From assembly GCA_012522035.1 (NCBI GenBank), contig JAAYLF010000153.1:1-8934 (forward strand): 8,934 nucleotides of DNA, written 5' to 3'. The DNA is from Clostridiaceae bacterium. Its GTDB lineage: Bacteria > Bacillota > Clostridia > UBA1212 > DUPL01. Below the pieces are notes generated by a model, which was not told the origin of the DNA, ran no database searches, and saw only the letters and a list, made by a program, of their open reading frames with translations. Below, one piece after another: positions 1-5,619 of this stretch. The translations under genes and the position numbers were made by a program. Every line of letters begins with the position of its first letter. The first letter of the stretch is position 1.

Positions 1-581
1 ACCTATATATGGAAGACGAGGCAACCATGATGTACATACGCAGAAGATGCGACATGGAGCTGGGTATCCTTGAGAGGCTTCTGGACATGGGTGGAGATGA
101 TATAGATTTTGTGTGGATAGGAGAAGACCTGGGTACACAAAGAGGTCCGATGATTTCTCTTGAAACATACAGAAGAGTATTGAAACCTTTCCATAAGGAA
201 TATATTGACCTGGCAAAATCCTATGGAAAATATGTTAGGGTACATACATGCGGCTCGTCCAGTTGGGTCTATGAGGATTTTATTGAAATGGGAGTGGATT
301 GCGTGGACACTCTTCAACCGGAAGCGGTCAACATGTCTCCCGAGTATCTCATAAATACTTTTGGAAAAAGACTTTCGTACCATGGTTTCATGTCAACTGC
401 CGGACCTCTTGCGTACGGCAGTGTTGAGGATGTCCGAAGGAATGTCAAGGAAATATTAGATATCATGATGCCCCATGGCGGATATTTCTTCTCTCCGACC
501 CATGCAATACAGGACAATACACCACCTGAGAACGTGATTGCCATGTATCAGGCGGTACATGACATGGGAGTATACAAATAA
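1..581 (+). CDS. URO-D superfamily protein with HxC motif, C-terminal part (5' truncated)
   Basis: The reading frame is open from the first bases, so the gene starts upstream of the window; the ATG at 9 is probably internal. About 192 C-terminal residues are visible. They match the uroporphyrinogen decarboxylase superfamily branch that includes the cobalamin-dependent methyltransferases MtaA/MtbA: a GEDLGTQRGPMIS segment, then VHTCGSS (H79 and C81 counted from the ATG at 9), then a GGYFFSPTHAIQ...PPENV C-terminal block. In MtaA-type enzymes HxC and a later Cys bind zinc, which activates a thiol acceptor. Here the later position reads SPTH, so a His may replace the Cys (inference). True HemE is unlikely, because no haem genes are nearby. 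The methyl donor and acceptor cannot be inferred. The gene is followed by a separate promoter and palindrome, so it is probably not co-transcribed with rsmD except by read-through. Confidence 0.85.
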   Translation, partial: LYMEDEATMMYIRRRCDMELGILERLLDMGGDDIDFVWIGEDLGTQRGPMISLETYRRVLKPFHKEYIDLAKSYGKYVRVHTCGSSSWVYEDFIEMGVDCVDTLQPEAVNMSPEYLINTFGKRLSYHGFMSTAGPLAYGSVEDVRRNVKEILDIMMPHGGYFFSPTHAIQDNTPPENVIAMYQAVHDMGVYK

Positions 582-611
582 TTGACAAAAGACAATACCG
601 TGTTGTATTAT
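582..611 (+). promoter_or_regulatory. Sigma-A-type promoter for the rsmD-coaD operon
   Basis: A perfect -35 TTGACA (582-587) is followed after 18 bases by TATTAT (606-611), a 5/6 match to the -10 consensus. Transcription would start near 617-619, about 40 bases before the rsmD start. The -35 begins immediately after the stop codon of the upstream URO-D gene. The assignment is by consensus only. Confidence 0.6.
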
Positions 612-643
612 TCATTAAGGGCCAATGGCCCTTAATGAATAAT
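607..643. repeat. Perfect inverted repeat, 17-bp arms, 3-base loop
   Basis: Arm ATTATTCATTAAGGGCC (607-623), loop AAT, and exact complementary arm (627-643). The GC-rich tip suits a terminator hairpin for the upstream URO-D gene, but no clear T-run follows, so termination would be weak. The left arm contains most of the -10 box of the rsmD promoter. An mRNA starting near 618 would keep only the tip of the hairpin (about 7 bp) at its extreme 5' end. It may be a terminator, an operator, an mRNA-stabilising 5' hairpin, or a copy of a dispersed palindromic repeat. The sequence alone does not decide. Confidence 0.75.
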
Positions 644-658
644 TGTCATGGAGGTATT

Positions 659-1216
659 ATGGTAAGAGTTATTGCAGGTGCTGCCAAAGGCCGAAAATTG
701 AAAACAATTGATTCGGATGATACACGGCCAACTCTTGACAGAGTTAAGGAGGCAATGTTTTCCATACTCTTGCCATGGATTGATGAGGCGACTGTGGTAG
801 ACGTTTTTGCTGGAAACGGAAGTCTTGGCATAGAAGCTTTGAGCAGGGGGGCAGAGTATGCGCATTTCAACGACATGTCAAGGCAGTGCTGCAGAGTCGT
901 TAAGGAAAACCTCAGGACTACCGGTTTTGATGACAGGGCATCCGTCCACAATCTTGATTATTCCAGGTTCATTCAGCTTTTGCACAGGATGGATGTAAAG
1001 GCCGACATAATACTTTTGGACCCTCCCTATGGGAAGGAAATGATTAAAAATTGTCTTGAGGTCATGACTGAACATGACATATGCAATGATGGGTGCATTG
1101 TTTTGGCTGAACACGCAAAAAACGATGAATTGGATGAGAGCATAGGCTGTTTTGAAAAGAACAAGACAAAACATTATGGAAAAACATCACTAACATTGTT
1201 TACAAGAAAGGTTTGA
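659..1216 (+). CDS. rsmD: 16S rRNA (guanine(966)-N2)-methyltransferase RsmD
   Basis: Transfers a methyl group from S-adenosylmethionine to N2 of guanine 966 (E. coli numbering) of 16S rRNA in the cytoplasm. The protein is 185 aa, a normal length for the family. The N-terminus MVRVIAGAAKGRKL and the DTRPTLDRVKEAMFSIL block are family hallmarks. The SAM-binding glycine loop VVDVFAGNGSLGIEALSRGA lies at about residues 46-65, and the catalytic LLDPPY motif at 119-124. The start is taken at 659, because GGAGG (650-654) sits just upstream and the protein then begins as RsmD proteins do. An ATG at 635 would add an unconserved MNNCHGGI extension and lies within the palindrome. It is first in an operon with coaD, six bases downstream, a common pairing in Firmicutes. 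Confidence 0.95.
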   Translation: MVRVIAGAAKGRKLKTIDSDDTRPTLDRVKEAMFSILLPWIDEATVVDVFAGNGSLGIEALSRGAEYAHFNDMSRQCCRVVKENLRTTGFDDRASVHNLDYSRFIQLLHRMDVKADIILLDPPYGKEMIKNCLEVMTEHDICNDGCIVLAEHAKNDELDESIGCFEKNKTKHYGKTSLTLFTRKV

Positions 1217-1222
1217 TGATTA

Positions 1223-1738
1223 ATGAGCAAATTGGGTAGAATTGGCGTTTATCCAGGAAGTTTTGATCCTGTGACCAATGGACATTTGGATATTATTAAA
1301 AGGGCATCCAGGCTTTTTGACAAGCTTATTGTTGGGGTGCTGAACAATAATTTCAAAAATCCGATTTTCACAAAGGAAGAAAGGGTTGCACTGATAGACA
1401 AGTGCATAAAGGATCTTCCCAATGTTGAGGTGAAGATGTTTAACGGCCTTTTGGTTGATTTTGTAAAGGAGAATGGTGCTTCAACCATAGTAAAGGGGTT
1501 GAGGGCTGTTTCCGATTATGAATATGAGCTGCAAATGGCAATGCTCAACAAGCATATTGACAACGATATTGAAACAATATTTTTAATGTCTGACATACAG
1601 AACTCATTTTTAAGCTCCAGCATTGTCAAGGAGCTGGCAAAGCACGGTGGAGACATAAAAGGGCTGGTCCCCGATGAAGTGGTGGAGGATATAACCAGTA
1701 TGATGCAGCATAGATTCAAAATGCAGGAGGAGACATGA
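1223..1738 (+). CDS. coaD: Phosphopantetheine adenylyltransferase CoaD
   Basis: Catalyses the fourth step of coenzyme A synthesis: 4'-phosphopantetheine plus ATP gives dephospho-CoA and pyrophosphate. The protein is 171 aa, slightly longer than the usual 160 or so. It has the nucleotidyltransferase fold signature YPGSFDPVTNGH (TNGH at 18-21, the T/HxGH motif), the KGLRAVSDYEYELQMAMLN block (91-109) and the C-terminal SFLSSSIVKE motif (128-137) that contacts ATP. The start at 1223 lies six bases after the rsmD stop. The ribosome site AAAGG (1207-1211) is inside the rsmD end at slightly long spacing, so translation may be coupled. The last codons hold AGGAGG (1725-1730), which serves as the ribosome binding site of the next gene. 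Confidence 0.97.
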   Translation: MSKLGRIGVYPGSFDPVTNGHLDIIKRASRLFDKLIVGVLNNNFKNPIFTKEERVALIDKCIKDLPNVEVKMFNGLLVDFVKENGASTIVKGLRAVSDYEYELQMAMLNKHIDNDIETIFLMSDIQNSFLSSSIVKELAKHGGDIKGLVPDEVVEDITSMMQHRFKMQEET

Positions 1739-1739
1739 A

Positions 1740-2312
1740 ATGAAAATTGGCTGTGTAAAGTTGTTGGCAGAGCTGGAAGCTTACATAAATCAAAGCAAAA
1801 AGGCTCTAATAGGGAATAAAAGGGTAGTGGATTTCGATGAGATTATGGCTATTATTACAGCTATAAAGGATTCTCTTCCAAATGACATCAAACAGGCGCA
1901 GTACCTGTTGAAGGAGAGGGATTCAATCATTGGCGAGGCCAGAGCCGAAGCTGACAAGACCTTGCGGGAAGCAAATCAGGAAGCCGAAATGCTTGTCAGG
2001 GATGCCCAGAGGGAAGCCAGGGAGACATTGAAACAGGCAGAAGCGATGGCGGATGAAAAGCTGCGTATGGCCAATGAGGAAGCGGAGATAATTGTTAATG
2101 AAGCAAAACACAAACAGATGGAACTTATTGACCAGCACCAGATTACAAGAATGGCAACCGAGCAGGCAAAGACCATGCTTGAGGATGCCAAGAAGCAGGC
2201 CAGAGAAATCCGCCTTGGTGGAAGAGAGTATGTAGACGACATGCTGGCAAGGCTGGAAGCCCAGCTTGAAAAGAATCTCAATGAGGTAAGGCAGAACAGA
2301 AGCACTCTTTAG
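1740..2312 (+). CDS. Coiled-coil protein with hendecad repeats, coaD-operon type
   Basis: A 190-aa soluble protein, highly charged and Ala/Glu/Lys/Gln-rich, with no signal peptide or membrane segment. Residues 1-65 form a conserved-looking head, with LLAELEAYI near the N-terminus and SLPNDIKQAQYLLKERD at 45-61. The middle (68-122) is five back-to-back 11-residue units, and a further helix runs to the end. Clostridial genomes often carry a protein of this kind after coaD; automated pipelines call it 'ATPase' or ATP synthase subunit B/E/H-like because of coiled-coil resemblance. No nucleotide-binding motif is visible, so that name should not be read as a function. The start at 1740 follows the coaD stop by one base, with AGGAGG nine bases upstream. 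The stop overlaps the convergent minus-strand gene. The role is unknown; a scaffolding or envelope-associated one is possible. Confidence 0.85.
   Translation: MKIGCVKLLAELEAYINQSKKALIGNKRVVDFDEIMAIITAIKDSLPNDIKQAQYLLKERDSIIGEARAEADKTLREANQEAEMLVRDAQREARETLKQAEAMADEKLRMANEEAEIIVNEAKHKQMELIDQHQITRMATEQAKTMLEDAKKQAREIRLGGREYVDDMLARLEAQLEKNLNEVRQNRSTL
1941..2105 (+). repeat. Five tandem 33-base units encoding an 11-residue (hendecad) repeat
   Basis: Residues 68-122 of the coiled-coil protein divide without gaps into RAEADKTLREA, NQEAEMLVRDA, QREARETLKQA, EAMADEKLRMA and NEEAEIIVNEA. Position 4 is Ala in all five, position 11 is Ala in all five, and position 8 is always Leu or Val. The DNA units are diverged, so this is an old protein-level repeat and not a recent tandem duplication. 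Eleven-residue periodicity is typical of right-handed or straight coiled coils, such as the ATP synthase b-subunit dimer. Confidence 0.8.
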
Positions 2313-3094
2313 GATTGTTCAATGTTTCTTACATATTGAATATATTCAAGACAATATTCATCTTGACCGGTTACTGCCAATGCGGCGTGGAGAGTATCCA
2401 TCATTGTGCGGGATGTGTTGTTAATGATTGCAGAATCCAGTCCGTTGGCTACTGCAATTGTTAGAAAGGCGCTGTTAACCAGTGCTCTTTTGGGAAGCCC
2501 GAAGGAGATATTTGAAAGGCCGCAAGTGGTTTTTACCCCTTTGTGTTTTTCCTTCACATAGATCAATGTATTAATGGATTCATTGGCACTGTTTGAATTT
2601 ACAGCCAGCGACTCAACCAGTATGTCCATGTATATTGATTCTTTTTTTATGCCTCTTGCAGTTAGAAGTTCAACCAGCTTGTCTATGTTTTCATATCTTT
2701 TCTCCAGGGTGTCGGGCATTCTCCTGTCGATAGGAAGGGCGACAACTCCTGCATTGTATTCAAGGGCAATGTCTATATATTCATGTCTGTCTGCCAGTGT
2801 AACAGAGTTGATAATGACCTTTCTGCCATTAATGTTCTTGATACATGCTTTTACAACTTCCGGATTGGGCGAATCAAGCATGATGCCCACATCCGTATTC
2901 TCCATAATCATCTCTATTATCCATTTCATTGTATCTTCTTCATTTGACAACAAGGCTGTATTTACATCCAGAAAGTCAGCATTGTTATCTGCCTGATGTT
3001 TGATAACTTTCAATATTTCTTCCTTGTTTCTTGACTCCATGGCAGTCTTTATGGATGGAATTGAACTGTTCAAGGTTTCTCCAATTATTATCAT
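2309..3094 (-). CDS. Stand-alone pterin-binding methyltransferase domain (MetH folate-domain / AcsE-like)
   Basis: A 261-aa protein about the size of one pterin-binding TIM-barrel domain, as in the methyl-THF domain of cobalamin-dependent methionine synthase, AcsE methyltransferase and dihydropteroate synthase. Hallmarks in order are IIIGETLN at the N-terminus, ADFLDVNTA (39-47), MLDSPNPEVV (residues 72-81), VIINSVTLAD (about 93-102) and GLSNISFGLPKRALVNSAFL (about 192-211), with the Asn that binds the pterin ring in this family. A methyl-THF:corrinoid methyltransferase is favoured over folate synthesis, because the upstream gene makes methyl-THF and carries a homocysteine domain. No DHPS partners (folB, folK) are present. 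The start codon overlaps the upstream stop (ATGA), with AGGAGG at 3100-3105. No cobalamin-binding module is attached. Confidence 0.85.
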   Translation of the reverse strand: MIIIGETLNSSIPSIKTAMESRNKEEILKVIKHQADNNADFLDVNTALLSNEEDTMKWIIEMIMENTDVGIMLDSPNPEVVKACIKNINGRKVIINSVTLADRHEYIDIALEYNAGVVALPIDRRMPDTLEKRYENIDKLVELLTARGIKKESIYMDILVESLAVNSNSANESINTLIYVKEKHKGVKTTCGLSNISFGLPKRALVNSAFLTIAVANGLDSAIINNTSRTMMDTLHAALAVTGQDEYCLEYIQYVRNIEQS

Positions 3095-4842
3095 TTTGTC
3101 CTCCTGTTTTTTGTTTTCTCCAGTATTTCGATCACTATGTCTGTTCTTTTCAGCGGTATCATAATATACAGACCATCACATATGTCATAAACCTGGTTGA
3201 TAATGTCCAGTGCATATGAGATGGAGATTTCCTTTACTTCCTCGCTTGATTTTCCCTCGAGAGAATCCAAAACCTCTTTTGGTATTTCTATGCCTGAAAC
3301 CTCGTTGTTCAAAAAAAGGGCATTCTTATAGCTGGCAAAGGGCAGGATTCCTGCAAGGATGTAAGAGTCAAGGGTATTTTTGGCTTCCTTCAGGTTGTTT
3401 ATGTTCTCTTGTGAATAAATGGGCTGGGTCATGAAGAAGTTTGCGCCCATCTGTTCCTTTTTTCTGGCTCTTGCAAGTACGTTTTTGAAGTTTGGAGCGC
3501 TTGTGTTAAGGGCGGCTCCTATGAAATAGGGGGTGGACTTGAAGTATTCACTGTTCATCCTGCTTACGTATTCGATAAGATTGTAGGAGTTGAACGAAAA
3601 CACTCCTTTAGTCCCGTGGCTTGCCGGATCTCCAGTTATTAAGAGCACATTTCCTATTCCGTCAATGGCGCCTCCCAAAAGAGTTGAGGATATGCCTATA
3701 TTGTTTTTGTCCCTGCAGGTCATGTGAGGCATTACATCGATGTCTGCTTCCCTTTTTACTCTGGATGCTGTAATGAAGCTGCAGGCTCTTGTTCTTGCAA
3801 GAGGGGAGTCTGCAAAGGTAAGTACATCAGCTCCATGTTTTTTAAGCTCAATAGCAGAAGATACTAAAAATTCAATATCCGTTCCCAGGGGTGGATCCAG
3901 TTCCACTGCTATGGGCTTTTTTTCTTTTTTGAGCTTTTGTGAGAAGGTACTTCTTCTAACTTCTTCCTTTTCAATATCTCTTCTTACGCTGACATCGTCC
4001 CTGTTAGCAAGGGATGCTTTTCTGTTTGCTACATAATCAATCATTTTTTCTATGTGAACAGGACTTGTTCCGCAGCACCCTCCAAGGACTAATACCCCCA
4101 GATCTGCAATTTCCGCCATGATTTTTGCAAAGTAGTTTGTGTTGTTGTCGTAAAAATACATGTTGTCAACTCTTGAGGGGTATCCGGAGTTGGGCATGGC
4201 AATGAGTTTTATGCTTATGTTTTCCTTTTGCATTAACTGGGCCATTAATTGCTTTATGTGGGCAGGTCCGCATATGCAGTTTAGGCCCGTGCCGTCTGCC
4301 AGATTGTCCTTGGAAACATGTTTAATCAACTCAGTGTAGTTTAATCCTTTGCTTGTAAGGCCGTCTGGTGAAACGGCAAAGGTGATATATATTGTTGCAT
4401 CTTTATTGTTCTGTCTAATATATTTCATCGCGGGTTTTGCAGCTTCGTACTCTGCAAAGGTTTCAAACAGAAAGTTTTGAGCTCCGCATTCAAGGAAAAC
4501 ATCTGCGATAAACAGATATTCCTCTTGTGGACTGGCAAAGACATCCTTTGAATTGTCGTAAATATATCCAATGTTGGCAAACACCAAAGCACTGCCATCT
4601 GCAGCTTTCCTGGCGATTTCATATCCTTTTCTTATGCAGTCTTCAATTTCCTCTTTTGTTGAAAAGGTTAGCGAGTTTGCGCAAAAGGTGTTGGTGGTTA
4701 TTGCACTGCAGCCTGCATTTACGTACTCTTTGTGGATTTTGAACACAAGGTCCGGATTGTTTGTATTTGCAAGTTCCGGTGGTGTATCCAGTTTTGTTAT
4801 TTGTCTGTAGTATGTGCCAAATGAACCATCAAAGAAGAACAC
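3091..4842 (-). CDS. Bifunctional homocysteine S-methyltransferase / 5,10-methylenetetrahydrofolate reductase
   Basis: A 583-aa fusion with the architecture of B. subtilis YitJ (about 612 aa). The first half (about 1-280) is a homocysteine S-methyltransferase domain with the zinc-ligand set: Cys189 in GLNCICGP and Cys256/Cys257 in GGCCGT. The second half (about 300-575) is an FAD-dependent MTHF reductase. It carries AVELDPP (catalytic-type Glu314), HMTCRDKN (373-380), LLITGDP (to 406) and MTQP (to 474). It should reduce methylene-THF to methyl-THF and methylate homocysteine to methionine. The start is placed at a GTG (4842): AAAGGAGG lies seven bases upstream, and the protein then begins with the family's (F)DGxxGT. 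The ATG at 4863 would put this ribosome site inside the gene and leave a leader of about 3 bases. It is translationally coupled to the pterin-binding gene through a 4-base overlap. Confidence 0.9.
   Translation of the reverse strand: MFFFDGSFGTYYRQITKLDTPPELANTNNPDLVFKIHKEYVNAGCSAITTNTFCANSLTFSTKEEIEDCIRKGYEIARKAADGSALVFANIGYIYDNSKDVFASPQEEYLFIADVFLECGAQNFLFETFAEYEAAKPAMKYIRQNNKDATIYITFAVSPDGLTSKGLNYTELIKHVSKDNLADGTGLNCICGPAHIKQLMAQLMQKENISIKLIAMPNSGYPSRVDNMYFYDNNTNYFAKIMAEIADLGVLVLGGCCGTSPVHIEKMIDYVANRKASLANRDDVSVRRDIEKEEVRRSTFSQKLKKEKKPIAVELDPPLGTDIEFLVSSAIELKKHGADVLTFADSPLARTRACSFITASRVKREADIDVMPHMTCRDKNNIGISSTLLGGAIDGIGNVLLITGDPASHGTKGVFSFNSYNLIEYVSRMNSEYFKSTPYFIGAALNTSAPNFKNVLARARKKEQMGANFFMTQPIYSQENINNLKEAKNTLDSYILAGILPFASYKNALFLNNEVSGIEIPKEVLDSLEGKSSEEVKEISISYALDIINQVYDICDGLYIMIPLKRTDIVIEILEKTKNRRTK
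3100..3105 (-). promoter_or_regulatory. Ribosome binding site of the pterin-binding gene
   Basis: AGGAGG on the minus strand, five bases before the ATG at 3094 and inside the end of the upstream fusion gene. With the ATGA stop/start overlap it indicates translational coupling and equal expression of the two proteins. Confidence 0.75.
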
Positions 4843-4849
4843 TCTTCCC

Positions 4850-4854
4850 CCTCC
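4850..4854 (-). promoter_or_regulatory. Ribosome binding site deciding the GTG start of the fusion gene
   Basis: GGAGG on the minus strand (within AAAGGAGGGGG), seven bases upstream of GTG at 4842. It lies downstream of the in-frame ATG at 4863, which argues against that ATG as the start. Confidence 0.7.
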
Positions 4855-4872
4855 TTTATTCATATTCCAATT

Positions 4873-4900
4873 ATTATACCATTTATTTTTTGTTTTTGAA
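4873..4900 (-). promoter_or_regulatory. Promoter of the homocysteine methyltransferase/MTHFR operon
   Basis: On the minus strand a perfect TATAAT (4878-4873) is preceded, after 16 bases, by TTCAAA (4900-4895), a weak -35. The predicted start is near 4866, about 24 bases before the GTG start. The leader is therefore too short for a SAM (S-box) riboswitch or T-box. The DNA between 4879 and 4920 is very AT-rich. Confidence 0.55.
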
Positions 4901-4920
4901 GAATTTTTATTTAAAAACTA

Positions 4921-4949
4921 TTGACCACTGTGGTCTATGGAAGCATACT
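4921..4949 (+). promoter_or_regulatory. Promoter of the tetR-ABC operon
   Basis: TTGACC (4921-4926, 5/6 to the -35 consensus), a 17-base spacer and CATACT (4944-4949, 4/6 to the -10). The start would be near 4956, about 15 bases before the ribosome site. The -35 is overlapped by one operator and the start point by another, an arrangement expected for repression. Confidence 0.55.
4923..4935. promoter_or_regulatory. Probable TetR operator O1
   Basis: GACCACTGTGGTC is a perfect palindrome with 6-bp half sites around a single central base. It overlaps the -35 of the tetR promoter. A near copy lies 28 bp downstream (centre to centre). I infer that the product of the adjacent tetR gene binds here, as is usual for autoregulated TetR genes. 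Confidence 0.65.
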
Positions 4950-4950
4950 A

Positions 4951-4963
4951 GACCATAGTGGTC
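4951..4963. promoter_or_regulatory. Probable TetR operator O2
   Basis: GACCATAGTGGTC has half sites matching at 5 of 6 positions, and its outer bases are identical to O1. It covers the predicted transcription start. Taken with flanking bases, 4923-4937 and 4949-4963 form a larger inverted repeat (14 of 15 matched, 11-base gap), so the two operators face each other. Confidence 0.6.
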
Positions 4964-4970
4964 GATATAT

Positions 4971-4977
4971 GGAGGTG
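4971..4977 (+). promoter_or_regulatory. Ribosome binding site deciding the TTG start of tetR
   Basis: GGAGGTG, seven bases upstream of TTG at 4985 and four upstream of an adjacent TTG at 4982. There is no in-frame ATG nearby. A GTG at 4958 lies upstream of this site, inside operator O2 and almost at the predicted transcript 5' end, so it is unlikely to be the start. Confidence 0.65.
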
Positions 4978-4984
4978 GAAGTTG

Positions 4985-5608
4985 TTGGACAAGTTTTTAA
5001 AACTGAATCCTGATAAGAAAGAGAGGATACTGGAAGCTGCATACAATGAGTTTTCAATAAATACGTATGAGAATGCCTCAACCAACAGGATTGTGAAGGA
5101 AGCAGGGATTGGAAAGGGAATGCTTTTCTTTTATTTCAACAGCAAAAAGGATTTGAATATTTATCTTGTTGAAGAAGGTGTTGAGTATATAAAGAAGGAA
5201 TATGTGGACAAAATTGATGAGAATGAAACGGATTTTCTTGAGAAATGGAAGAGTTTAAGCAGGATAAAGTTTGAAGCATACAAAAAAAGACCATATATCA
5301 TTAACTTTATGGCCAATGTGTATTTGAACAATGACATGGAAGAACTTCCGGCGGACTTGAAAAGTCGTATCAAGGAAATAACCGGGCTTGGATATGCAAA
5401 GCTTTTCAAAAATCTGGACACTTCATTGTTTCGCAGTGATTTGTCGGAAGAGAAGGTAATGAGGTATATAAAGCTGATGATGGCCGGCTATGAGATGGAA
5501 CTTGTGGAAAGGCTGAAAGGTGTGAATTTCCATGAGATGGATGTTGAGCCTTTGTGGGACGAGTTTTATGAATACATTGATGATTTGAAAACGATATTTT
5601 ATAAATAA
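4985..5608 (+). CDS. TetR/AcrR-family transcriptional regulator
   Basis: A 207-aa one-component repressor from the TTG at 4985. The N-terminal TetR domain has KKERILEAAYNEF (helix 1, residues 11-23) and the helix-turn-helix ASTNRIVKEAGIGKGMLFFYF (about 31-51), followed by SKKDL, all typical of the family. The C-terminal ligand-binding domain (about 60-207) is helical and not family-diagnostic, so the inducer is unknown. It is the first gene of an operon with an ABC exporter (11 bases to the ABC gene's ATG at 5620), which suggests that it senses the exported compound. Two palindromic operators in its own promoter indicate autoregulation. The divergent MTHFR promoter is about 25-50 bp from O1 and could also be affected, but there is no direct sign of this. 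Confidence 0.92.
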   Translation: MDKFLKLNPDKKERILEAAYNEFSINTYENASTNRIVKEAGIGKGMLFFYFNSKKDLNIYLVEEGVEYIKKEYVDKIDENETDFLEKWKSLSRIKFEAYKKRPYIINFMANVYLNNDMEELPADLKSRIKEITGLGYAKLFKNLDTSLFRSDLSEEKVMRYIKLMMAGYEMELVERLKGVNFHEMDVEPLWDEFYEYIDDLKTIFYK

Positions 5609-5619
5609 GGGGGATGTTT

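Noticed and set aside
3..383. Minus-strand open frame of 126 codons at the window start
   Set aside because: Shadow of the plus-strand URO-D gene. The product is Cys/His/Phe-rich with no family resemblance, and no ribosome site was noted.
635..658. Upstream ATG start for rsmD at 635
   Set aside because: It lies within the right arm of the palindrome and adds a non-family extension. GGAGG at 650-654 and the family N-terminus support 659.
2247..2275. Possible hairpin near the end of the coiled-coil gene as a terminator for the minus-strand operon
   Set aside because: The stem is imperfect, is within coding sequence, and has no following T-run on the minus strand.
1740..2312. Calling the coiled-coil protein an ATPase or ATP synthase subunit
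   Set aside because: There is no Walker motif, no membrane anchor and no other atp genes. The resemblance is explained by the 11-residue coiled-coil periodicity.
2336..2349. 14-bp perfect palindrome TTGAATATATTCAA
   Set aside because: It is AT-rich, lies inside coding sequence for the pterin protein, has no second copy seen nearby, and is short enough to be chance.
2574..2996. Plus-strand open frame of 140 codons inside the pterin-binding gene
   Set aside because: Antisense shadow with Ser/Leu-rich composition and no family match. The minus-strand frame shows clear pterin-domain motifs.
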